64,000 nucleotides of DNA from Bacteroidales bacterium (GTDB lineage Bacteria; Bacteroidota; Bacteroidia; Bacteroidales; WCHB1-69): contig JAFXTS010000012.1 of NCBI GenBank assembly GCA_017535665.1, positions 124,001 through 188,000 on the forward strand. The letters are read 5' to 3'. Shown here one piece after another: positions 24,501-32,146 of this stretch. A program made the translations under genes and the position numbers. The notes below the pieces were generated by a model. It was not told the DNA's origin and made no database searches. It saw only the letters and a list, made by a program, of their open reading frames with translations. Numbering within the stretch: the stretch's first letter is position 1; each line of letters starts with the position of its first letter.

Positions 24501-27500
24501 CCAACAGCAGCGACTGGTTCAACACGGGCGTGCTCACCAACGTGTTTCCCGAAACCAATTTCACTTTCCAAGCGAAAGAAGATGGTGAAAACTACCGCTG
24601 GGCCACCTTCAACTTTGAGGTTCCCTATGTGTGGGACGGCACCAGCAACGTAGTAGTGGCATTCACCGATAACACAGGAACGGCAGGCAGTACTAATTAC
24701 TCCGACAACAGATTCTACCAGCATACAGGAAACGCCAACAACACCTTATTCTGGCAAGGTTCTGAGCTCCCAACCTCCTCATCCTACGGCTACACCAGCA
24801 ACTATCTCAGTAACATCCGCTTCTGCGAGGGCTGTATGCATCCCGTCAATATCACCTACGAGACACCCTCTCGCCATGAGATCGTCTTTACGTGGCACCC
24901 CGGCCACGAGGAGACGGAATGGCGGGTGGAATACGGACTTTCGGGCTTTGAACAAGGCACCGGCACAATGGTGACGGTGAGCGGTGAGCCGACCCTGACT
25001 GTTTCACAACTCGGACGCGGCGGCTGGGACTTCTACTTCCAGTCGGACTGCGGCAACGGCAGTTTATGGAAGAAAGTTTCTGTCATTATGGGCGAAGGGA
25101 ATACAGAATGCTTCCAGATTGGCAACGGAGCTGTAACCAACAACACATATCCTATCGGATACGGCAGCAGCGATAATTATTACACATACGTACAAGAACT
25201 CTACACAGCCGATGAACTGTCCTCCGAAGGTCTAACTGCAGGCGGTATCATTCAATCCCTCTCCTTCCAATACAGCGGAAGCAGCAAAAGCAAAGATCCC
25301 ATAACCATTTGGTTGGCACACACATCACGCACAAGCATGACCACCAACGCTGGCTTTATTCCCACCTCTGAAATGCAGCAGGTTTTCTATGGTGAGGTCA
25401 ATATGTCGGAAGGGTGGATCAACATTCCCTTAGACCGGACATTCGTTTGGGACGGCAGCAGCAACGTAGTGGTGGCTGTGCTGAACAACAGCGGAAATAC
25501 AGATGACCGCAACACTGTTTTCTATGGCAGTAACCTTTCTGGTTATGCACTTTGCCACAACACATGGAAAACCATCGATCCCGACAACAGTTCTTGTTCT
25601 ACGCTCTCTTTCCGTAATAACATTTTATTTTGTAGTGATAATGGCTGTGCCTTGCAACGCACCCTTGATGCCATTGTGAATGAAGGCGACAGCTACGACT
25701 TCTACGGACGAAGCATCAGCGAACAGGGTACTTACACCCACCGCTTCTATGTGGATGAAGAGTGCGACAGCTTGATTACCCTGAACCTGACCGTACGCAA
25801 GATCATCTATGTCACTCCCACGGGCGCCGGTTCGCACAGCGGAGAATCGTGGCAGCACGCTATGGAATTGCAGGAGGCTATGGACACAGCGAACACCTAT
25901 ACGGATGTAACCCCTTTCATTTATGTGAAGAAAGGAACATACACTGGCAACACGTCCGGTGCCAACAGCTTTGAAATCAGGCCCAACGTGCGGGCATACG
26001 GCGGTTTCAACGGCAACGAAGGACCCTATTTTGACCTCAACGACCGCAATCCTTCCAACGTCTCTACCCTCAACGGTAGCAACGCCCGCCGCGTGCTGTA
26101 CCAGAGCGAGGACTTCACTGCCGACAGACCATCCCTTTTCGACGGGTTCACCATCAGGGGCGGTACCGTGGACAATGTGGGTGAAGGCGGGGCGGCCTAT
26201 ATCCGCCAGAACTGCACCCTGCGCAACTGCAAAATCACCGCCAACAACGCCTCCATATCGGGCACTACCTCCAACATCACCCGCTCGGGTGTGGCCGTAT
26301 ATAATAACGGCGGCACGTTGGAGAACTGCGAAATCTACAACAACAACATCACCCTTTCGGGTACCGGCAGCGGACACAAGGTGTGGGGCGTAGGTGTTTA
26401 CAGCACCAATGGCACCATCGAGAACTGTACCATGCGCAACAACACCACCGTCTATGACGGGGCCGGCAACAACTGGAACGTGTATGGCGGCGGTATCTAT
26501 TTGGAAAATGACAACACCCTCACCAACAGCAGCATCACCCTCAACAGCGCGTCTGACGGCGGCGGCGTGTGCGTGCGCAACACGAACAACTCAACATTCG
26601 TCTCCGTCAGCAATTGTATCATCAGCAACAACACGGCACGGGGCAACGGCGGCGGCGTGAATGTTTACAATAGCAATAACGGAGTTGGTATCTTCACCCA
26701 ATGCCTGATTGGCAACAACGTGTCGGGGGGCAACGGCGGCGGCATCTATGACGGGAACAATTCTGTATTTAATAGCTGCGACATCGTGCGCAACGCGGCG
26801 GCGACCGACGCAGGCGGCGTCTATTCCTACAACGGCACCACTTTCAAAAACTCCATCATTTGGGGGAACAAAGTGGGCAATAATGCCAACCATATCGCCG
26901 CTGCCAACGGCAAGTACTTCACCTTCGTCAATTCCGCATTCCCCGGCTACTACAGCGGCGCCCTCACCTTGCAGGAAGAGAACAACGGCACCGGAATGGG
27001 TTATCCGAACTTCACCAACCCCACCGCCGAAGCAGGCGCGGATGCCAACAATGCCATCGGTGACTGGACGTTGCAGGAGGGTTCCTTCTGTATCGGTTTG
27101 GGAAACAACAGCTTGTCCACTATGGAAACCGACCTCAACGGAAACGACCGCATCCAGCAGGCGCGTGTGGATATCGGTGCATTCGAGTCCGCCTTCGATA
27201 TGGCTTTCCCGTTACACCCTGAAACGCCCAGCAATATAATATATGTAACCACCACGGGCGCTGGGTTGCAGGACGGTTCCTCCTGGAGCAACGCCACCAG
27301 CGACCTGCAATATGCAATGGTCTTGGCCTCCGGGTGCACCCCGCCGGCCTCCGTATGGGTGGCAAAAGGCACCTACACCTGCGAAAGACCCTACATCGTC
27401 CATCCCAATGTGGCCGTCTATGGCAGCTTCGCAGGCAACGAGCCGTACAACTACGACCTTTCGCAGCGTGACTTCGAGAACAATGCCACTATCCTCGACG

Positions 27501-30500
27501 GCGACCGCCTTTACCGCGTGTTAGACAAAACCTGCCCGTTCGCAGCCACCTCCAACACTACCTATTATACAGAATCCGTAACACTCAATATGCCCGCAAC
27601 GGGTTCCATGGACATCACGGCGTGCGAGGGCACCATCTACGACGACGGTGGTCCGAACGGAAACTTCTCGCCCAACTGCAATGGCGAAATCATCATCCGT
27701 TCCTACAATCCATACAGTACCATCACACTTTCAGGAAATTACAACAACAATTATTCTGCCCGTCTGAAAATATATGACGGTGTCGGAGGAAGGGAACTCG
27801 GCAACTACAACTACGATGGCACTGTGTCGTTGACCTCTACCAGCGGAGTTCTGGTGGTGCAGTTCACCTCAGGAAGCGGTTCCCTGACGACTGGTTTCGC
27901 CCTCCAGTTTACGTGCAGCGACTGCGAACCCGAGGCGCACGAAAGCACCGTTGACTTCCGCAATGGCGAAAGCCTGTTCGACGGCTTCACCGTACAGAAC
28001 GGCTACGACCGCAATGCCAGCTTCGGCGGCGGCTACCTCTTGGCCCACACCGACCTGCTGAACTGCACCTTCACCAACAATCTGGGCAGCGGTGTCCACG
28101 TTGAGGAGAGTGCGGTTGAAAACTGTACCTTCACCCATAACGGTGCCAAGGGCTTCGACGGCAGAAAACTGACCATCCGGAACTGCCGCTCCGCCCACAA
28201 TTCCACGTATGGAATCAGCGGGGCTGAACTCACCATTTCCAACTGCGTGGTGGAGGACAACTCAAGCGATGGCATCTATTACACCGGCAACTGCGACGTG
28301 GAGAACAGCATTATCCGCAACAACAGATACGGCATCTACCTCTACAGCGGTTCCGGCAAAATCAGCGGATGTACCATCAGCGGAAACAGAAGCTACGGCA
28401 TCTACAACGGCTCCAGCAACACACAGGTGTTCAACACCTCCATTATCAACAACGATGGAACAGGTCTGTATGCCTACGGCGGTCTGTATGTAAACGTGAA
28501 TGTGGCCAACAATACCGGCATCGGCGTGTATGCGAGCAACGGAGCGCAGTTTACCAACTGTCACATCGTGAAGAATTTATACAATAACAATAGTTCCACC
28601 ACGGGGGCAGGCGTAAGCAACGGCAACAATGGCACGAACCAGTTCACCAACTGCGTGATCTGGGGCAACAAAACCAAGAACAATCGAGTGAACATTTCGG
28701 GAACGAATGCCACCTACGCCTATTGTGCGGTGGAAGGCGGCGTGGACGGCACGGCCAACATCACCTTGGACACCCTCAACAGCGGCGACGAACCAGGTGC
28801 CTATTATCCGAATTTCATGAACCCGTCTGACACAGCAGGTGCGGTCAGAAACTACCACTACGACTACACGCTTGCCGCCGGCTCCGCCTGCATCAACCAA
28901 GGTATCGCCAACACCACCTCCCTCAACCTGCCGATGTACGACCTCGCCGGCTCACTCCGTATTAAACAGGGCCGCATCGACATCGGTGCCTACGAGTACG
29001 GCGGCCTCATCGTCAACCGCGTGAGCGACACCATCTGCCTCGGCGAAGACTTCTGGTACGGCGATGAATACGTTTATCCTGAAGAAGCGGGACTGTATCT
29101 CGACACCTTCACCTATTATGAAAACAACATCGACTATATCGCCTACATATCCCTGCAAACCAACGAGAATTACAATATCCTCATCGACACTGCCATCTGC
29201 GAGGGCGAATCCGTATTCTTTGATGGTGAAGCCCGGACCGAAACAGGCGAATACACCGCTTACGAATACACTTCTACCGGCTGCGACAGCACCGTCACAC
29301 TGAATCTCACCGTGCTTCACCATTCCTCATCCTCCTTCAGCGCCACTGCCTGCGACAGCTACACATGGAATAACGAAACCTATTACGAAAGCGGTGACTA
29401 CCAGCAGCTTTTCGTGGCCGCTAACGGCTGCGACAGCACCGTCACCCTACACCTCACCATTAACGGAAGCAGCGAGTACGAGTTTGACCAAACTGCCTGC
29501 ATGGTACACAACTGGAACGGCATCTCCTACCGACAAAGCGGCGACTATACCCAGACGTTCCGCAACCACGCCGGCTGCGACTCCACCGTCACCATGCACC
29601 TCACCATCCTTGATGTACTTGAAACAGAATTTAGTGCCACTGCCTGCGACAGCTACACATGGAACGATGAGACCTACACCACCAGCGGCGACAAGGTACA
29701 ATATTTTGAAAGTGCCCTCCATTGCGACAGCATTGTCACCCTCCACCTCACCCTCAACCGCTCGAAAGTGTCAACCGAACGCCTGACGGCCTGCGACAGC
29801 TACACGTGGAACGACCAGACTTACACCGAAAGCGGCACCTACCAGCAGGTGTTTACCGCCACCAACGGTTGCGACAGCACCGTCACCCTCTACCTCACCA
29901 TTAATCATACCAACGAATACGAATTTGCCGACGAAGCCTGCGACACCTACGTCTGGAACAACCAAACTTACGAAGAAAGCGGCAGCTACCAGCAGGTGCT
30001 GACCAACGCGGCAGGCTGCGACTCCACCGTCACCCTCCACCTCACCATCCACCACTCCAACAGCTACGAGTTCGCGGATGAAGCCTGCGACAGCTACGTC
30101 TGGAATAATCAGACCTATAATGAAAGTGGTGAATATCAACAAATTTTGACAAATGCAGCGGGTTGCGACAGCACCGTCACCCTCCATCTCTCCATCAAAC
30201 ATTCCAACAGCTATGAGTTTGCCGACGAGGGCTGCGACAACTACACATGGAACAACCAGACTTACTACGAAAGCGGCGACTACCAGCAGGTGCTGACCAA
30301 CGCCGAGGGCTGCGACAGCACTGTCACCCTCCACCTCACCATCCATCCATCCACCTCCTCCGAATTTACTGACGAAGGCTGCGACAGCTACGTATGGAAC
30401 GATCAGACTTACACCGAAAGCGGGGACTACCAGCAGACTTTCACCAACGCGGCAGGCTGCGACAGCATCGTCACCCTCCACCTCACCATCTATCCCACCT

Positions 30501-32086
30501 ACCAAACCCAACTCGAAGAAACCATCTGCCAAGGCGAACTACCCTACCACTATACAAACGGCCTGATTGACACCACTTTTATGGAGAATACTCCTGAAAA
30601 CGCTGTCATCACCTATCACTTCACCAGCGCCCATGGTTGCGACAGCACCGTTGTTTTGACCTTCAACGTAACACCTGTTACCACGCCGCAGCTGGTGGTT
30701 GACGGTATCATCACCGCCTGCCAGAGCAGCAGTGCAACACTCTCTGTGGATGGAAACTACACCTCCTTCAACTGGTCCACCGGTGCCACCACGCCAACCA
30801 TCGAGGTCACCACGCCCGGCTACTACTGGGTGGAACTCATTGACATCAACGGCTGTTCCAGCATTTCCGAAATTGAACATCTCGGCGTGAGCGAGCTGAT
30901 TCCCGAAACACCTGCCATCTGCATGGTAGGTGTGGAGAACGGACACAACCTGATTGTGTGGGAAGAGATTGAGAACACCAACGTACAGAACTACCGCATC
31001 TATCGTGAGAACGACCAAGCCGACGTGTATGAGCTACTGGCCACCGTGCCCGCCTCGCAGGGCAACTCCTACGAGGACGTCACCGCCGACCCGACCGTGC
31101 GCGCATGGCGCTACAAAGTGACGGCCATGGACGTCTGTCAGGGCGAAACCCCAATGAGCGAACTGCACAAGACCGTACACCTCACCATCAACCAAGGCAT
31201 CAACAACACATGGAACCTCATCTGGACCCATTACGAAGGAATGGAATTCGCCAGTTATAAGCTTTATCGTGGCACTGCCAACAACAACTTGGAGGAGATT
31301 GCCACCCTGCCCGCCACCCTCACCTCTTACACCGACTACGACAACGTGAACGGCGCCCTCTTCTATCAGATTGAGGTGGTGATGAACGGAACCTGCCTGC
31401 GCCGCTCCGAGACCTACACCGGTGCCCGCTCCAACATCGTCTATAACGGCGAAATGGTTTATACCGATACCACCGTGAGCGAATGCGAGCAATATGAATG
31501 GTTCGGCACGACCTATACTCAAAGCGGCGATTACCAACACGTTTATACTTCAGATTTGGGTTACGACTGCACGGCCACTTTGCACCTCACCCTCTTTACG
31601 ATGCCATCCATCAGCATCAGCGGCAACACGGATGTCTTATTGGGAGAAAGCACCACCCTTTCGGTGACAAGCGACCCGCAATGGACTTACCTGTGGAGCA
31701 CTGGTGAGACGACTTCCTCCATCACTGTCACGCCCGAAATGCCGACCACCTACTCGGTCACCGTCACCAACGGTACGTGCGAAGCCGAAGCCTCCGTGGA
31801 TGTCTCCATTCACGATGGCATCCCTTCCTACGACAACAACCTACTCACCCTCTATCCCAACCCGACCAACGACATTGTCAATGTGAGATTCACCAACGGA
31901 AATGGGAAATGGGAAAACACCGAAATACGGGTGTATGATGTATATGGACGGTTGTTACGTACCATAGAGACGTGCCATGACGCGTCTGTACAAATCGACC
32001 TGTCACATTACGCCACCGGCGTTTACCTCATCCAATTGGTGAACAACGGAAACGTGATGGCGGTATGGAAGGCGGTGAAAGAATAA
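21554..32086 (+). CDS. giant T9SS-secreted C10 cysteine peptidase with beta-helix and adhesin-like repeats
   Basis: 3510 residues from ATG 21554, after which a signal peptide starts (MKKITTLFAMLICAITMMAS). A C10 (streptopain) propeptide and peptidase follow, with Cys179 in VTGCVATAMAQ, His340 in GTGHAFVCDGY and WGWGGSYDGYF. Next are an Fn3 domain, three copies of a roughly 185-residue beta module (nt 23430-23985, 24265-24830, 25110-25640) separated by Fn3 domains, two right-handed beta-helix domains (25800-27215; 27230-29000, the second interrupted by a CUB-like domain at about 27570-27930), ten CDST-type repeats (29020-30690), Ig-like and Fn3 domains, and a T9SS tail (LTLYPNPTNDIVNVRF ... 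GVYLIQLVNNG). A degenerate palindrome is coded in that tail. Likely a surface-bound protease/adhesin; substrate unknown. Confidence 0.9.
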   Translation: MKKITTLFAMLICAITMMASPVEPEQARIVALNFMMQKSPAVTRSTDCTLAYTWSNDRSTTLFYVYNVGGGFVIVAADDAVTPVLGYSTTGSFNPQNIPANCAAWLQGYADQIAYVREHNLSAPERVSQAWTDLVEGREPVRSGNSRSIAPLLTTTWNQSPYYNELCPGEGDDQAVTGCVATAMAQIINYHQYPLHGYGSHSYENSTYGEIASDFASSTYQFDLMPDYLNFSSSSAQVNAVATLMRDCGIAANMNYSVYESGASDYAARAAFINHFGYDAQIAIKSYRYSTGYGWPTQYATAIVYSDSVWMEMLKSELDAQMPVFYSGTGTFSGQNGTGHAFVCDGYDANNFFHFNWGWGGSYDGYFKVDSIKTDDYYVSSGIVGDQPSSGFWIDRDHTVIFAHPNENAHTLLFNYGGTTSRTISQPTLISHANGLNNYSCVNFSNNYQNYLTLYPANEGDQLKLDVLARASNFDLTVYDGEDSNGELLAENPETGANFISTSGALTLYLSTSLRCDDLLLQVEPISCVPLVQNMMCLEKSHQSASLSWEVLQRDLFLHHAFNWQLEYGPQGFEPGTGTILNPDDTTALLTGLEAGTYYDVYLSYTCMNGETITLEPFTFRTAYMADCFDVIGNGTATLGWTSSGNYQKRQCVSQQIFTAAELAASGLSAGDAPSTIWVQFPYNPDIRTVGIYMGQTSKTGFESTTDWFDSEDLTPVYPEAQTLLTNAEPGYWMPLHFENTITWDGQSNLVIAFVISKEDTYFNEYRDFPFYGKAHHENNCLSWFGSTTDFSTSNTGQLSNYLINIRFCAITSCMTPTNLTAATVSRTEVRLDWDRMYQENEWTVEYGLSGFEHGSGTSVTVTDNPTTVIANLEHGTYDFYVRAECGGSNHSDWRMVSVNVMGSDDCAEFVGNDLSSGNLVSAINRSYNYSQSQQIFTADALREMGVMPGEPMYALSVQYNYASSATRKMAVYMANTEKTAFANSSDWFNTGVLTNVFPETNFTFQAKEDGENYRWATFNFEVPYVWDGTSNVVVAFTDNTGTAGSTNYSDNRFYQHTGNANNTLFWQGSELPTSSSYGYTSNYLSNIRFCEGCMHPVNITYETPSRHEIVFTWHPGHEETEWRVEYGLSGFEQGTGTMVTVSGEPTLTVSQLGRGGWDFYFQSDCGNGSLWKKVSVIMGEGNTECFQIGNGAVTNNTYPIGYGSSDNYYTYVQELYTADELSSEGLTAGGIIQSLSFQYSGSSKSKDPITIWLAHTSRTSMTTNAGFIPTSEMQQVFYGEVNMSEGWINIPLDRTFVWDGSSNVVVAVLNNSGNTDDRNTVFYGSNLSGYALCHNTWKTIDPDNSSCSTLSFRNNILFCSDNGCALQRTLDAIVNEGDSYDFYGRSISEQGTYTHRFYVDEECDSLITLNLTVRKIIYVTPTGAGSHSGESWQHAMELQEAMDTANTYTDVTPFIYVKKGTYTGNTSGANSFEIRPNVRAYGGFNGNEGPYFDLNDRNPSNVSTLNGSNARRVLYQSEDFTADRPSLFDGFTIRGGTVDNVGEGGAAYIRQNCTLRNCKITANNASISGTTSNITRSGVAVYNNGGTLENCEIYNNNITLSGTGSGHKVWGVGVYSTNGTIENCTMRNNTTVYDGAGNNWNVYGGGIYLENDNTLTNSSITLNSASDGGGVCVRNTNNSTFVSVSNCIISNNTARGNGGGVNVYNSNNGVGIFTQCLIGNNVSGGNGGGIYDGNNSVFNSCDIVRNAAATDAGGVYSYNGTTFKNSIIWGNKVGNNANHIAAANGKYFTFVNSAFPGYYSGALTLQEENNGTGMGYPNFTNPTAEAGADANNAIGDWTLQEGSFCIGLGNNSLSTMETDLNGNDRIQQARVDIGAFESAFDMAFPLHPETPSNIIYVTTTGAGLQDGSSWSNATSDLQYAMVLASGCTPPASVWVAKGTYTCERPYIVHPNVAVYGSFAGNEPYNYDLSQRDFENNATILDGDRLYRVLDKTCPFAATSNTTYYTESVTLNMPATGSMDITACEGTIYDDGGPNGNFSPNCNGEIIIRSYNPYSTITLSGNYNNNYSARLKIYDGVGGRELGNYNYDGTVSLTSTSGVLVVQFTSGSGSLTTGFALQFTCSDCEPEAHESTVDFRNGESLFDGFTVQNGYDRNASFGGGYLLAHTDLLNCTFTNNLGSGVHVEESAVENCTFTHNGAKGFDGRKLTIRNCRSAHNSTYGISGAELTISNCVVEDNSSDGIYYTGNCDVENSIIRNNRYGIYLYSGSGKISGCTISGNRSYGIYNGSSNTQVFNTSIINNDGTGLYAYGGLYVNVNVANNTGIGVYASNGAQFTNCHIVKNLYNNNSSTTGAGVSNGNNGTNQFTNCVIWGNKTKNNRVNISGTNATYAYCAVEGGVDGTANITLDTLNSGDEPGAYYPNFMNPSDTAGAVRNYHYDYTLAAGSACINQGIANTTSLNLPMYDLAGSLRIKQGRIDIGAYEYGGLIVNRVSDTICLGEDFWYGDEYVYPEEAGLYLDTFTYYENNIDYIAYISLQTNENYNILIDTAICEGESVFFDGEARTETGEYTAYEYTSTGCDSTVTLNLTVLHHSSSSFSATACDSYTWNNETYYESGDYQQLFVAANGCDSTVTLHLTINGSSEYEFDQTACMVHNWNGISYRQSGDYTQTFRNHAGCDSTVTMHLTILDVLETEFSATACDSYTWNDETYTTSGDKVQYFESALHCDSIVTLHLTLNRSKVSTERLTACDSYTWNDQTYTESGTYQQVFTATNGCDSTVTLYLTINHTNEYEFADEACDTYVWNNQTYEESGSYQQVLTNAAGCDSTVTLHLTIHHSNSYEFADEACDSYVWNNQTYNESGEYQQILTNAAGCDSTVTLHLSIKHSNSYEFADEGCDNYTWNNQTYYESGDYQQVLTNAEGCDSTVTLHLTIHPSTSSEFTDEGCDSYVWNDQTYTESGDYQQTFTNAAGCDSIVTLHLTIYPTYQTQLEETICQGELPYHYTNGLIDTTFMENTPENAVITYHFTSAHGCDSTVVLTFNVTPVTTPQLVVDGIITACQSSSATLSVDGNYTSFNWSTGATTPTIEVTTPGYYWVELIDINGCSSISEIEHLGVSELIPETPAICMVGVENGHNLIVWEEIENTNVQNYRIYRENDQADVYELLATVPASQGNSYEDVTADPTVRAWRYKVTAMDVCQGETPMSELHKTVHLTINQGINNTWNLIWTHYEGMEFASYKLYRGTANNNLEEIATLPATLTSYTDYDNVNGALFYQIEVVMNGTCLRRSETYTGARSNIVYNGEMVYTDTTVSECEQYEWFGTTYTQSGDYQHVYTSDLGYDCTATLHLTLFTMPSISISGNTDVLLGESTTLSVTSDPQWTYLWSTGETTSSITVTPEMPTTYSVTVTNGTCEAEASVDVSIHDGIPSYDNNLLTLYPNPTNDIVNVRFTNGNGKWENTEIRVYDVYGRLLRTIETCHDASVQIDLSHYATGVYLIQLVNNGNVMAVWKAVKE
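29170..30690 (+). repeat. tandem CDST repeats (about 49 residues, 147 bp each)
   Basis: About ten tandem copies, eight of them close, of a unit reading ACDSYTWNNQTYxESGxYQQ and then GCDSTVTLHLTI. Each has two Cys-Asp-Ser motifs, suggesting one disulfide per unit. Related copies occur singly in the esterase (nt 33360-33540) and 12 times in the 40904-52000 protein. Confidence 0.85.
31965..31990. repeat. degenerate palindromic element in the T9SS tail
   Basis: TAGAGACGTGCCATGACGCG followed by TCTGTA is a decayed copy of the 32094 element. It is read in frame as IETCHDASVQ between YGRLLRT and IDLSHYATG. Confidence 0.75.
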
Positions 32087-32093
32087 ACCAACA

Positions 32094-32125
32094 TTGTAGA
32101 GACGTGCCATGGCGCGTCTCTACAA
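32094..32125. repeat. palindromic element between the peptidase and esterase genes
   Basis: The stem TTGTAGAGACG pairs with CGTCTCTACAA around TGCCATGGCG, with one mismatched pair. It lies 7 bp after the giant peptidase stop. ATTTTTAATC follows, so a weak terminator role on the plus strand is possible. Confidence 0.8.
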
Positions 32126-32146
32126 TTTTTAATCAACGATTCTACA

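Noticed and set aside
29170..30690. Regular 147-bp repeats as a possible CRISPR array
   Set aside because: The whole unit repeats and codes for protein in one frame; there are no unique spacers and no cas genes in the window.
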